A stretch of 64,000 nt of DNA from Methylopumilus sp947499625 (GCA_965234475.1 OZ248397.1:620001-684000), one strand, 5' to 3'. Positions 16,360-25,458 are shown, numbered from the stretch's first letter. Numbers and translations are program-made. Notes: a model not told the origin generated them from the letters alone.

Positions 16360-18399
16360 TTGTTACTTACATTCCCAAATAGCCCGTTCCAGTTATTTCA
16401 ACCATTTTCTCCTGCTGGCGATCAGCCCCAGGCTATTGATCTTTTAACAAAAGGCATTGTAGATGGAAAGAAATTTCAAACACTTTTAGGCGTGACAGGC
16501 TCAGGTAAAACATTTACGATCGCAAATGTTATTGCAAGAATAGGTAAGCCTGCCATTGTCATGGCACCCAACAAGACCTTAGCCGCACAACTTTACTCAG
16601 AATTTAGAGAGTTTTTTCCAAATAATGCAGTAGAGTATTTTGTATCTTATTACGATTATTACCAACCAGAAGCTTATGTGCCTGCACGAGATCTTTTTAT
16701 TGAAAAAGATTCGAGTATTAATGAGCATATCGAGCAGATGCGCCTATCTGCAACTAAGGCACTCCTTGAGCGTGACGACAGTATTATTGTAGCGACAGTA
16801 TCCGCAATCTACGGTATAGGAGACCCTATAGACTATCAGGGCATGGTCATGCAACTTGTACAAGGTGAAAAATTATTACAACGTAATATTATTTTGCGTT
16901 TAGTTTCCATGCAATATGATCGAAATGATTTTGACTTTTCACGCGGTGCTTTTAGAGTCAGAGGCGATACGATTGATATATTTCCTGCTGAAAATTCTGA
17001 AACTGCAATTAGAGTTACTTTGTTTGATGACCTTATTGAATCCATTACGCTCTTTGATCCCCTCACAGGACAAATGTATAAAAAGGTTAATCATTTTACT
17101 GTGTATCCCTCGAGTCATTATGTGACGCCTCGAGACACAGTAGTTAGAGCTATTGAAAAAATAAAAAATGAATTAAGGGAGCGTTCTGATTATTTTGTTA
17201 AGGCTAATAAATTAGTTGAGGCACAAAGAATTGAACAGCGGACTCGTTTTGATATTGAGATGTTAAATGAAATAGGTTTCTGCAAAGGCATTGAAAATTA
17301 CTCGAGACATTTGTCAGGAAGAAATCCTGGCGATCCACCCCCAACTTTAATTGAGTATTTACCTAAAGATGCTTTAATGATTATTGATGAAAGCCATGTC
17401 ACTGTGCCTCAGGTTGGTGGCATGTATAAAGGAGATCGCGCAAGAAAAGAAAATTTAGTGGGGTATGGTTTTAGATTACCTTCAGCGTTAGACAATCGAC
17501 CTTTAAAGTTCGAAGAATTTGAAAAAACGATGCGCCAGTGTATTTTTGTATCTGCAACACCAGCCGACTATGAGGCCGCTCACACAGAGCAAATTGTAGA
17601 ACAGGTTGCTAGACCTACTGGACTTATTGACCCTGAAATTACTGTAAAACCTGCAGATACCCAAGTGGATGATTTGTTGAGTGAGATCAATCTTCGTGTT
17701 GAAAAAAATGAAAGGGTATTAGCGACGACTTTAACCAAGCGCATGGCTGAAGATTTAACTGATTATTTAACTGAGCATCAAATTAAAGTGCGCTATCTTC
17801 ATTCAGATATTGATACAGTAGAACGCGTTGAAATTATCCGCGACTTAAGGTTAGGTAAGTTTGACGTTGTTGTAGGTATCAATTTATTAAGAGAGGGGTT
17901 AGATATCCCAGAGGTTTCATTAGTAGCGGTATTAGATGCTGACAAAGAGGGATTTTTAAGGTCTGAGCGTTCGCTGATACAAACAGCAGGAAGAGCAGCT
18001 CGGAATCTCAATGGGCAAGTGATTTTTTATGGCAATAAGATCACTAGAAGTATGAAGAGTGCAATTGATGAAACCAACCGAAGACGCATAAAGCAAATTG
18101 CATTTAACCTAGAAAATAATATTACGCCAGTGGGGGTGACTAAAAAGATTAAAGATATCATTGAGGGTACCTTTGATAAGGGAGAGGTTGATCTTAATCG
18201 AGCCCTCAAGAAAGAAGAGGCTCGTTATGACCATCTAAATGAAAAGCAGATGGCCAAAGAAATTCAAAAAATTGAAAAGACTATGCAGACGGCGGCTCGC
18301 AATTTAGAGTTTGAAAAAGCGGCTCAACTGCGAGACGAGGCAAAGTTTCTTAAAGAAAGGCTTTACGGGGCAGGGCTTAAAGACCGAATTGACCTTTAA
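16360..18399 (+). CDS. uvrB: Excinuclease ABC subunit B
   Basis: The damage-verifying helicase-like subunit of nucleotide-excision repair. The 679 residues include Walker A GVTGSGKT at 44-51, the beta-hairpin region around SYYDYYQPEAYVP, the DEAD-like MIIDESHVT near 340, helicase motifs including QTAGRAARN, and a C-terminal UVR motif (about 640-670) that binds UvrC. The only plausible start is TTG at 16360: an in-frame TAG lies at 16345-16347 and no ATG occurs before the conserved N-terminus. No clear ribosome-binding site is present, and a TAGAAT at 16344-16349 hints at a very short leader. Confidence 0.96.
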   Translation: MLLTFPNSPFQLFQPFSPAGDQPQAIDLLTKGIVDGKKFQTLLGVTGSGKTFTIANVIARIGKPAIVMAPNKTLAAQLYSEFREFFPNNAVEYFVSYYDYYQPEAYVPARDLFIEKDSSINEHIEQMRLSATKALLERDDSIIVATVSAIYGIGDPIDYQGMVMQLVQGEKLLQRNIILRLVSMQYDRNDFDFSRGAFRVRGDTIDIFPAENSETAIRVTLFDDLIESITLFDPLTGQMYKKVNHFTVYPSSHYVTPRDTVVRAIEKIKNELRERSDYFVKANKLVEAQRIEQRTRFDIEMLNEIGFCKGIENYSRHLSGRNPGDPPPTLIEYLPKDALMIIDESHVTVPQVGGMYKGDRARKENLVGYGFRLPSALDNRPLKFEEFEKTMRQCIFVSATPADYEAAHTEQIVEQVARPTGLIDPEITVKPADTQVDDLLSEINLRVEKNERVLATTLTKRMAEDLTDYLTEHQIKVRYLHSDIDTVERVEIIRDLRLGKFDVVVGINLLREGLDIPEVSLVAVLDADKEGFLRSERSLIQTAGRAARNLNGQVIFYGNKITRSMKSAIDETNRRRIKQIAFNLENNITPVGVTKKIKDIIEGTFDKGEVDLNRALKKEEARYDHLNEKQMAKEIQKIEKTMQTAARNLEFEKAAQLRDEAKFLKERLYGAGLKDRIDL

Positions 18400-18405
18400 A
18401 AATCA

Positions 18406-18433
18406 TTGATTTAATTCAAAAAACACCTATAAT
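18406..18433 (+). promoter_or_regulatory. Promoter of the rpsF operon
   Basis: TTGATT at 18406-18411, a 16-base spacer and a perfect TATAAT at 18428-18433 lie just after the uvrB stop and about 70 bases before the rpsF start, leaving room for the structured leader described next. Confidence 0.6.
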
Positions 18434-18451
18434 ACCGGATCCTTCTACCTT

Positions 18452-18480
18452 GCTTTACAGTGAGTTGCATCACTGAAAGC
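18452..18480 (+). promoter_or_regulatory. Leader hairpin before rpsF
   Basis: GCTTT (18452-18456), one bulged A, CAGTGA (18458-18463), a 6-base loop, TCACTG (18470-18475) and AAAGC (18476-18480) make an 11-bp stem in the rpsF leader. Many bacteria autoregulate this operon through a leader bound by S6 with S18. The stem is visible, but I could not match the conserved CCG element of the known S6:S18 motif in its loop, so the role is inferred. Confidence 0.45.
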
Positions 18481-18502
18481 TTTTAACCATAAGGGGATTT
18501 AT

Positions 18503-18880
18503 ATGCGACATTATGAAGTAGTATTTATCGTACATCCTGATCAAAGCGAACAAGTGCCTGGCATGATTGAACGCTACAGATCTCTAGTAACATCCAAAGG
18601 TGGAAAACTCCACCGCCTCGAAGATTGGGGTCGCAAACAGCTTGCTTACATGATTGAAAAAATTCATAAAGCGCATTATGTGCTTATGAATATCGAATGC
18701 GACATTGAAACGCTTGCAGAATTAGAGCATGCATTTAAGTTCAATGATGCTGTGTTACGTCATTTGATTATGAGCACAAAAACAGCCGTGACTGCACCAT
18801 CGATTATGATGAAAGAAGAAAAATCAAAATCAGTGCTTGATAAAGATGAGCGCGCTGTACCCGAGGTTGCTGTAGCTTAA
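18503..18880 (+). CDS. rpsF: 30S ribosomal protein S6
   Basis: Ribosomal protein S6 binds the 16S rRNA central domain with S18. The sequence MRHYEVVFIVHPDQSEQVPG and the downstream KLHRLEDWGRKQLAYMI match S6. At 125 residues it has the usual acidic, lysine-rich C-terminal extension (EEKSKSVLDKDER). A strong AAGGGGA ribosome-binding site precedes the ATG. It heads the rpsF-priB-rpsR-rplI operon. Confidence 0.97.
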   Translation: MRHYEVVFIVHPDQSEQVPGMIERYRSLVTSKGGKLHRLEDWGRKQLAYMIEKIHKAHYVLMNIECDIETLAELEHAFKFNDAVLRHLIMSTKTAVTAPSIMMKEEKSKSVLDKDERAVPEVAVA

Positions 18881-18886
18881 TCTAGA

Positions 18887-19171
18887 TTGAATTGCTTAGA
18901 GATTTCTGGGGAAGTTTGCCATGTGGATCCGGTACGTTATACACCCGCAGGAATACCAGCACTTAATCTTACTTTAAAACATAGCTCGGAGCAGATTGAA
19001 GCAAATTTAAAGCGAACAATCAATTGTGAGTTAAGCGCAAAAATTATGGGTAATGATGCATTGATGCCTTTAAAAATTGGCGACAGAATTAAAACAACAG
19101 GGTTTATTGGAAATAAAAGCGCAAAAAGTAATCAGCTAATTTTCCATATTAATTTTATAGAATATCTATAG
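18887..19171 (+). CDS. priB: Primosomal replication protein N (PriB)
   Basis: A 94-residue single-strand DNA-binding OB-fold protein of the PriA-dependent replication restart pathway. The N-terminal MNCLEISGEVCHVDPVRYTP and its place between rpsF and rpsR identify it. It begins with TTG at 18887, 6 bases after the rpsF stop. No ATG precedes the first conserved strand, so the rare start appears real. The family evolves quickly, so context carries part of the weight. Confidence 0.9.
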   Translation: MNCLEISGEVCHVDPVRYTPAGIPALNLTLKHSSEQIEANLKRTINCELSAKIMGNDALMPLKIGDRIKTTGFIGNKSAKSNQLIFHINFIEYL

Positions 19172-19180
19172 GAGTTTATG

Positions 19181-19408
19181 ATGGCTAGAGAAATGTACAA
19201 AAGAAGACGTTACTGCAGATTTAGTGCCGAAGGCATTAAAGAAGTAGATTACAAGGATGTTGATTTATTAAAAGACTTTATTACCGAAAATGGAAAACTT
19301 ATTCCAGCGCGTATTACAGGTACTAAAGCCATTTATCAACGTCAACTCAATATTGCGGTGAAGCGTGCTCGTTTTTTAGCGCTTTTACCATACACTGATA
19401 AGCACTAA
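19181..19408 (+). CDS. rpsR: 30S ribosomal protein S18
   Basis: S18 pairs with S6 on the small subunit. The 75 residues carry RRRYCRFSAEG and the C-terminal ALLPYTDKH, as in other proteobacterial S18. Two adjacent ATGs exist (19178 and 19181); the GGAG at 19171-19174 is better spaced for the second and gives the usual MAREMYKRRR start. The GGAG overlaps the priB stop. Confidence 0.96.
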   Translation: MAREMYKRRRYCRFSAEGIKEVDYKDVDLLKDFITENGKLIPARITGTKAIYQRQLNIAVKRARFLALLPYTDKH

Positions 19409-19420
19409 GGAGATTACAAG

Positions 19421-19873
19421 ATGCAAGTTATTTTATTAGAGAAAGTAGCTAATTTAGGAAACCTTGGTGACATCGTTAAAGTTAAGGACGGCTTTGGTCG
19501 AAATTTTTTAATTCCACAAGGTAAAGCTAAACGAGCGACTGATTCCAACAAGGCTGAATTTGAGGCAAAACGTGCTGAACTTGAAAAACAACAAGTGGTG
19601 CTTCTTGACGCTGCTAAAGAGAGAGCGAAAGCACTTGCTGGTTTTACGTTATCTGTCACTCAAAAATCTGGCGTGGATGGCAAGCTTTTTGGTTCGGTCA
19701 CAAATACAGATATTGCTGAAGGCTTAACAGCTAAAGATATCAAGGTTGTGAAAGCTGAAATTCGTATGCCAAACGGACCACTTAAAACAGTGGGTCAACA
19801 TCAAGTGACTATTGCGTTACATCATGATGTGACAGTCGATATTTCAATTGACGTGATTGGTGAACCTGCTTAA
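19421..19873 (+). CDS. rplI: 50S ribosomal protein L9
   Basis: L9 binds 23S rRNA domain V and helps maintain reading frame. The 150 residues open with MQVILLEKVANLGNLGDIVK and VKDGFGRNFLIPQGKA, the standard N-terminal rRNA-binding domain, followed by the long connecting helix rich in Ala, Lys and Glu and a C-terminal globular domain. AAGGAG precedes the ATG. The operon ends just downstream at a strong terminator. Confidence 0.97.
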   Translation: MQVILLEKVANLGNLGDIVKVKDGFGRNFLIPQGKAKRATDSNKAEFEAKRAELEKQQVVLLDAAKERAKALAGFTLSVTQKSGVDGKLFGSVTNTDIAEGLTAKDIKVVKAEIRMPNGPLKTVGQHQVTIALHHDVTVDISIDVIGEPA

Positions 19874-19894
19874 TAAAAAGCAATCTATTTTTTT

Positions 19895-19921
19895 AAAGGC
19901 TGCCTAGAGCAGCCTTTTTTT
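19895..19921 (+). terminator. Intrinsic terminator after rplI
   Basis: A 9-bp stem (19895-19903 with 19909-19917) built on AGGCTGC/GCAGCCT, a 5-base loop and a run of seven T. It separates the ribosomal operon from dnaB. Confidence 0.92.
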
Positions 19922-19928
19922 ATTCCGT

Positions 19929-19934
19929 TATAAT
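19929..19934 (+). promoter_or_regulatory. -10-like TATAAT directly before dnaB (possible leaderless promoter)
   Basis: TATAAT ends 6 bases before the dnaB ATG at 19941 and sits just beyond the rplI terminator, so dnaB needs its own promoter here. With this spacing the transcript would begin at or next to the A of ATG. The surrounding CCGTTATAAT matches the rmuC arrangement. Confidence 0.45.
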
Positions 19935-19940
19935 TAATCC

Positions 19941-21320
19941 ATGGCAGACGATATTCTTAATAACCTTAAATTACCACCTCATTCCATAGAGGCTGAGCAG
20001 TCCTTATTGGGCGGTTTGCTGATTGAAAATGAAGCGCTCGATAAAATTGCCGACCTTGTATCGCCAAACGATTTTTATCGTCAAGATCATCGCTTAATTT
20101 ATCAACATATTATTAAGCTCGTTGAGCAAAATAGCCCCGCCGATATTGTGACTGTTGCAGAATCCTTAGAAAAGAATGCAGAATTGGTGACGGCAGGGGG
20201 GATTAGCTATTTGGGCTCTTTGGCACAAAATACACCTACCTCTGCGAACATACGTCGATATGCGGAGATCGTTCGCGAACGTTCAATTATGAGACATCTA
20301 GTTGAGGTGGGTTCTGACATTGCTGATAGCGCATTCGCACCTCAAGGACGAGATGCTCAGCAGCTCCTTGATGAGGCTGAGGCAAAGATATTCCAAATTG
20401 CTGAAAAAGAGAAGCATGATCAATCAGGTTTTAAAGATATTAAAGAGCTTTTGCCCCAAGTAGCTCAAAGAATTGATGATTTATTTACCGCGGGTGCTAG
20501 TGATGTTACTGGAGTGCCTACAGGGTTCTCAGACCTAGATGCTATGACTTCAGGCCTTCAGCCCGGAGACCTTGTGATCGTTGCAGGGCGCCCTTCCATG
20601 GGCAAGACTTCATTGGCACTCAATATGGCAGAGAACGTAGCGCTAGATACAGGGCTGCCGGTTGCCGTATTTTCAATGGAAATGGCATCTACTCAATTAA
20701 CGATGCGACTTTTAGGGTCAGTGGGTCGCTTAGATCAGCACAAGATGAGAACAGGGCGCCTAGAGGATGATGATTGGGAAAGATTAACACATGCCTTAGG
20801 TAGACTCAATGAGGCACCTATTCATATTGACGAAGGGGCTGCTTTAAATTCTTTTGATATTAGAGCCCGTGCTAGAAGGCTCTCAAGACAATGTGGAAAA
20901 TTAGGGTTAATCGTAATCGATTATCTTCAATTAATGTCAGCGCCTGGTGGTCGACAAAGTGAAAATCGTGCAACGGAAATTTCTGAAATGTCACGATCAT
21001 TAAAAGCGTTAGCAAAAGAACTAGATGTGCCAGTCGTTGCATTGTCTCAGCTTAATCGAAGCGTTGAGCAGCGGCCTGATAAACGTCCTGTTATGTCAGA
21101 TCTAAGAGAATCAGGTGCGATTGAACAAGATGCTGATTTAATACTTTTCATTTATCGCGATGAAGTCTACAACCCTGATACACCCGACAAAGGTGTTGCA
21201 GAGATTATTATCGCAAAACAAAGAAATGGTCCTATTGGAAGAGTGAGACTAACATTTTTAGGCGAGTACACACGCTTTGAAAATTTTGCTAATCCAGCTT
21301 TTCAATCTTACGACGAATAA
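19941..21320 (+). CDS. dnaB: Replicative DNA helicase
   Basis: Hexameric 5'-to-3' helicase of the replisome. The 459 residues show the N-terminal dimerisation domain beginning PHSIEAEQSLLGGLL, a linker, and the RecA-like ATPase with Walker A GRPSMGKTS near 215-223, Walker B VIDYLQLMSAPG and the arginine-bearing LRESGAIEQDADLILF. No intein interrupts it. It lies between the ribosomal operon and alr, as in other betaproteobacteria. Confidence 0.97.
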   Translation: MADDILNNLKLPPHSIEAEQSLLGGLLIENEALDKIADLVSPNDFYRQDHRLIYQHIIKLVEQNSPADIVTVAESLEKNAELVTAGGISYLGSLAQNTPTSANIRRYAEIVRERSIMRHLVEVGSDIADSAFAPQGRDAQQLLDEAEAKIFQIAEKEKHDQSGFKDIKELLPQVAQRIDDLFTAGASDVTGVPTGFSDLDAMTSGLQPGDLVIVAGRPSMGKTSLALNMAENVALDTGLPVAVFSMEMASTQLTMRLLGSVGRLDQHKMRTGRLEDDDWERLTHALGRLNEAPIHIDEGAALNSFDIRARARRLSRQCGKLGLIVIDYLQLMSAPGGRQSENRATEISEMSRSLKALAKELDVPVVALSQLNRSVEQRPDKRPVMSDLRESGAIEQDADLILFIYRDEVYNPDTPDKGVAEIIIAKQRNGPIGRVRLTFLGEYTRFENFANPAFQSYDE

Positions 21321-21325
21321 AATAG

Positions 21326-22402
21326 ATGCGTCCTCTTAAGGCATTTGTTGATCAAGCTTCACTGCGACATAACCTCGCTATTGTTAAGCAATTAGCGCCC
21401 AGATCAAAAATCATGTCAGTTGTAAAAGCTAACGGCTATGGCCATGGCCTGATCAATGCAGCGCACGGCTTAAACGATAGTGATGGTTTTGCAGTGCTTA
21501 CCTTAAATGAGGCCATTGATTTAAGGGAGCATGGTTTTGAGCAAGATATTTTATTACTCGAAGGCGCATTTGAATCTTACGAAATTTCTATTGCAGCAAA
21601 AATGCGTTTTAATCTTGTCGTTCACAATCTTCATCAATTACAAATGATTGAAAAATTAAAACTCAATCGCCCACTTGATATTCACTTCAAAATCAATACA
21701 GGTATGAATCGTTTGGGATTTAGTCCTCAAGAGGCGAAAGAAATTCTTAAAACTTTACAAAATAAATCTTATTTTAAATCGATCACACTCATGACCCATT
21801 TTGCAACGGCCGATGAGCATAGAGGTGTAGATTGGCAATTAACTGTCTTTGATGATATCGCGCAGCATTTTAATTTTGCTCGTTCAGTTGCAAATTCTGC
21901 ATCCATTGTAAATTTTAAAAAGACACATCTTGATTGGGTTCGGCCCGGCATTATGCTTTATGGAGCATCACCAATTATGGGACAAAAAAGTAGCTCATTA
22001 AAAATTAAGCCTGCCATGCAATTAAAAAGCAAGATTATTGCGATACAGAATTTATCTAAAGATGATTCAGTTGGATATGGTGAAACTTTTAAAGCTAAAA
22101 ATGATATGCGAATAGCCGTTGTGGCATGTGGTTACGCAGATGGGTATCCGCGGCACGCTCCAACTGGTACTCCTGTATATGTGGAAGGAAAAAAAACATC
22201 AACGGTCGGAAGAGTTTCGATGGACATGCTCTATATCGATGTCACCGATATACCTCATGCATCTATCTCAAGTGACGTTGAATTATGGGGTGAGCATGTC
22301 CCTGTAGATGAGGTTGCAGAAAAAGCTGGCACAGTTGGTTACGAATTACTGTGCGCTATCTCAGCTTCAAAAAGAGTCCCTATAGAAATAATTCATGGCT
22401 AA
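21326..22402 (+). CDS. alr: Alanine racemase
   Basis: PLP enzyme that makes D-alanine for peptidoglycan. In the 358 residues the PLP lysine is K34 in VVKANGYGHG and the second catalytic residue is the tyrosine in SVGYGETF near 250. INTGMNRLGF around 127-136 is another family mark. It starts 5 bases after dnaB and overlaps radA by 8 bases, so the three genes form a transcription unit. Confidence 0.96.
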   Translation: MRPLKAFVDQASLRHNLAIVKQLAPRSKIMSVVKANGYGHGLINAAHGLNDSDGFAVLTLNEAIDLREHGFEQDILLLEGAFESYEISIAAKMRFNLVVHNLHQLQMIEKLKLNRPLDIHFKINTGMNRLGFSPQEAKEILKTLQNKSYFKSITLMTHFATADEHRGVDWQLTVFDDIAQHFNFARSVANSASIVNFKKTHLDWVRPGIMLYGASPIMGQKSSSLKIKPAMQLKSKIIAIQNLSKDDSVGYGETFKAKNDMRIAVVACGYADGYPRHAPTGTPVYVEGKKTSTVGRVSMDMLYIDVTDIPHASISSDVELWGEHVPVDEVAEKAGTVGYELLCAISASKRVPIEIIHG

Positions 22403-23765
22403 GAATAAAATTGCATTTGTTTGTACTGAATGCGGTGGCCAGTCAACTAAATGGCAGGGTCAATGTCCGCATTGTATGACTTGGAATACGATGGCAGAAA
22501 GTGTGATCGAAGCTTCCGTACCTAGCCGATATGCATCTTTGACACAAACTTCAGAATTAAAAAAACTCAATGAAGTCAAAATGTCAGCCGTTTATAAAAG
22601 AACAAGTTGTGTCAGTGAATTTGATCGGGTTCTAGGTGGTGGTTTTGTACCAGGAGGCGTGGTTCTTATTGGTGGCGACCCTGGGATAGGTAAATCTACA
22701 CTTCTTATTCAGGCACTCTCACACATGACGAATGATAAGAGTCAAACACCATGTAAAGTTATCTATGTAAGTGGCGAAGAGTCTCCTCAGCAAATTGCGA
22801 TGCGAGCTAAACGATTGGAGCTCGAAGTCTCAGACATTTTTATATTGTCTGAAATTAACCTAGAAAAAATTATCCAGTCGATTGAAAAAAATAAACCTGA
22901 TGTTGTTGTGATTGATTCCATTCAAACAATTTATTCTGAAGAGTTGCAGTCTGCTCCAGGATCTGTCACGCAAGTAAGGGAGTGTTCAGCACAATTAACC
23001 CGTATTGCAAAACAATTAGAAGTTAGTATGATTTTAGTAGGTCATGTCACAAAAGAAGGTTCGCTGGCAGGACCTCGCGTGCTAGAACATATTGTTGATA
23101 CCGTGCTTTATTTTGAAGGCGATCAAAATTCAAGTTTTAGAATGGTACGTGCATTTAAGAATCGCTTTGGTGCTGTTAATGAGCTTGGTGTTTTTGCTAT
23201 GACAGAAAAAGGTTTACGTGAAGTGACAAACCCCTCTGCATTATTTTTATCACATCACCATGAAGAAGTTTCTGGATCATGTATTACTGTGACACAAGAA
23301 GGAACAAGGCCTCTTTTGGTAGAAATTCAAGCCCTTGTGGACAATGCGCATGGAGCATCACCTAAACGCTTAGGGGTAGGTTTAGAGCAGAATCGACTTT
23401 CTATGTTACTTGCAGTATTAAATCGACATGGCGGTATTGCTTGTTTTGATCAGGATGTTTTTGTGAATGCAGTAGGTGGCGTAAAAATTACTGAGCCTGG
23501 TGTCGATCTTGCTATTTTATGCGCCATCGTTTCTTCATTTAAAGATCAGCCCATTAATCAAAAAACTATCATTTTTGGTGAGGTAGGATTAGCAGGAGAA
23601 GTGAGACCCATCCAAAGAGGCCAAGAGCGGATTAAAGAAGCCGCAAAATTAGGATTTACACGAGCGATCATTCCAAAAGCAAATATTGCAAAACAAAAAA
23701 TTGCAGGGATTGAGGTATTGGGAATTGAATACTTATCTCAAGCGCTTCAGCAACTTAAAGCATAA
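22395..23765 (+). CDS. radA: DNA repair protein RadA
   Basis: RecA-related ATPase that promotes branch migration during recombination. The 456 residues have a four-cysteine zinc finger (C10, C13, C24, C27), Walker A GGDPGIGKST near 93-102, the RadA-specific KNRFG near 255-259 and a C-terminal Lon-protease-like domain without the catalytic serine-lysine dyad. It overlaps alr at the start. Its last 19 bases overlap the convergent hpnD. Confidence 0.96.
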   Translation: MAKNKIAFVCTECGGQSTKWQGQCPHCMTWNTMAESVIEASVPSRYASLTQTSELKKLNEVKMSAVYKRTSCVSEFDRVLGGGFVPGGVVLIGGDPGIGKSTLLIQALSHMTNDKSQTPCKVIYVSGEESPQQIAMRAKRLELEVSDIFILSEINLEKIIQSIEKNKPDVVVIDSIQTIYSEELQSAPGSVTQVRECSAQLTRIAKQLEVSMILVGHVTKEGSLAGPRVLEHIVDTVLYFEGDQNSSFRMVRAFKNRFGAVNELGVFAMTEKGLREVTNPSALFLSHHHEEVSGSCITVTQEGTRPLLVEIQALVDNAHGASPKRLGVGLEQNRLSMLLAVLNRHGGIACFDQDVFVNAVGGVKITEPGVDLAILCAIVSSFKDQPINQKTIIFGEVGLAGEVRPIQRGQERIKEAAKLGFTRAIIPKANIAKQKIAGIEVLGIEYLSQALQQLKA

Positions 23766-24604
23766 AACTTATTTTTAAAGAAACACGAAAGTATGACGAG
23801 CACTTTTCTAAAGGGCGGGAGTAATACTTTATGATTGAGTGTCTGTTCTGGTTTATCTCTTTTAATTTCAACGAGTAATGTTTCATAAATTTTCCCCATG
23901 ATTAATCCTGGAATCTGCGGATTAATATCTTCTTTAGGGAGTTTTTGATAAGCATTTTTATAAAAAACTTCTGCACGTGTAATTTGATGCATTATTAAGC
24001 TGGATACGCGATTACTTTCCTTAAATTTTAGAATTTCATCTTCAGGCACATTAAATTCTTTAAGTTCGTCGAGCGGGATATAGATTCTATTTTTTCTCGC
24101 GTCTTCTCCAACATCGCGAATAATATTTGTGAGCTGAAGCGCTATGCCAAGATCATGTGCATATTTTAAAGTCGCTTGATTTTTAAAGCCTAATATTTTT
24201 ACGCTAAGAATGCCAACCACACCAGCAACTCGATAACAGTAAAGCTGAAGTTGTTTAAAGTTTTCGTAGCGATTAAATTTAAGATCCATTTCCATACCGT
24301 CTAGCATTTCAATGAAATAGGCTTCATTAAGTTCATAGATGTGAACAAAATTTAAAAGTGATTTTGTCACTGGGTGCTGAGGTGTTTCATGAAATAAACG
24401 ATTGATTTCGGCTTTCCACCAATTTATTTTTGCGGTAGCTACTTCGAGCTCCAAAGTCTCATCCACAATGTCATCAATTTCTCTGCAAAATGCATAAAGT
24501 GATATGAGTGCATCTCGTCTATCTTGGCTGATGAAGAAGAAAGCCCAAGTAAAATTTGATTTACTTGCTTTGACTTTTTCGTAGCAATATTGAATAGGGG
24601 TCAT
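23747..24604 (-). CDS. hpnD: Presqualene diphosphate synthase (HpnD)
   Basis: A trans-isoprenyl diphosphate synthase of the squalene/phytoene synthase family. In the three-enzyme bacterial squalene route HpnD couples two farnesyl diphosphates to presqualene diphosphate. The 285 residues retain both aspartate-rich motifs: DDIVDE at 44-49 and DVGED at 164-168, the latter followed by RKNRIYIP. It overlaps hpnC by 4 bases (ATGA), so the two are translationally coupled. Neither hpnE nor a squalene-hopene cyclase lies in this window. A phytoene synthase role is possible but less likely given the HpnC partner. Confidence 0.85.
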   Translation of the reverse strand: MTPIQYCYEKVKASKSNFTWAFFFISQDRRDALISLYAFCREIDDIVDETLELEVATAKINWWKAEINRLFHETPQHPVTKSLLNFVHIYELNEAYFIEMLDGMEMDLKFNRYENFKQLQLYCYRVAGVVGILSVKILGFKNQATLKYAHDLGIALQLTNIIRDVGEDARKNRIYIPLDELKEFNVPEDEILKFKESNRVSSLIMHQITRAEVFYKNAYQKLPKEDINPQIPGLIMGKIYETLLVEIKRDKPEQTLNHKVLLPPFRKVLVILSCFFKNKFYALSC

Positions 24605-25458
24605 AGTGATCGTAGTGCAACTTTAAAAAAAATGAATATCCAATCTAATGTCTTAATTTTAGGCGGGCTTACGAATAAATTACAGTTATTTCTTTTCATT
24701 CTTTTTAGGAGTAAAAGTGCCGCACATTCGACCATTTGGATTTCAATGCCAAGCCTGCCCTTTATTTTTTCTCCAAGACCTAATCCTTCCTCAAGGATTT
24801 GATAATTTCGCTCGACCCAATATTTTTTATACTGCACCCAATACTTCGTAAAGTTTCTTTGTTGTATATCCACGACTTTTAAATTAAATGTTTTCATTTC
24901 GTCTTTGGGTATGTAGATGCGACCTTTATCAAAATCTTCCACGACTCCTTGGGCGAAATTAATAAGCGCTAAAGCTGTGCAAATTGCGTTTGATTGGCGA
25001 ACATTCTCTTTGTTATCTTGTTTTACAAGACTTAAAATAAGCTCACCTGCTGGGTTTGCAGCGGCATCACAATATCTGATTAAGTCGCTAAATCGAGCAT
25101 ATTGTTGGTGATTAATATCTTCATTAAACGCATTAATAAATCTGTGTAAGTTATTGATTTTAAATTTATATTTAATATATAATATTTGTAATATTTTGAA
25201 ATAACTGTCATTAATTTTTTGATTTAATTCAATTTTTTTGAGATGATTTTTGAGGTATTTAATTTGTTCAGTACGTTCTTTTTTTGAATGATTTCCTTCG
25301 TCCGCAATGTCGTCACCAAGCCTAGCAAAAGCATATAAAGTAATAATTGCAGCCCGCATATCTTTTCCTAGTACTAAAGAACCTACGGTAAAATTTTCAT
25401 AATGATTCTTTGATTGAGCGATTTTGTAACGGCTCATTATGGATTGTGTGGGCTTCAT
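24601..25458 (-). CDS. hpnC: HpnC-type squalene synthase homologue with an altered second Asp motif
   Basis: HpnC converts presqualene diphosphate to hydroxysqualene. The 285 residues match the family: NHYENFTVGSLVL at 18-30, DDIADEG at 49-55 and GRIYIP near 179-184. The odd point is the second motif. Homologues usually read FWQDV..D with two aspartates, but here it is FAQGVVED at 168-175, so the first aspartate is Gly171 (codon at 24948-24946) and only Asp175 remains, with Glu174 next to it. The reading frame is intact. Activity may be changed or rely on the neighbouring acids. The gene precedes hpnD on the minus strand and is divergent from the phosphorylase gene. Confidence 0.8.
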   Translation of the reverse strand: MKPTQSIMSRYKIAQSKNHYENFTVGSLVLGKDMRAAIITLYAFARLGDDIADEGNHSKKERTEQIKYLKNHLKKIELNQKINDSYFKILQILYIKYKFKINNLHRFINAFNEDINHQQYARFSDLIRYCDAAANPAGELILSLVKQDNKENVRQSNAICTALALINFAQGVVEDFDKGRIYIPKDEMKTFNLKVVDIQQRNFTKYWVQYKKYWVERNYQILEEGLGLGEKIKGRLGIEIQMVECAALLLLKRMKRNNCNLFVSPPKIKTLDWIFIFFKVALRSL

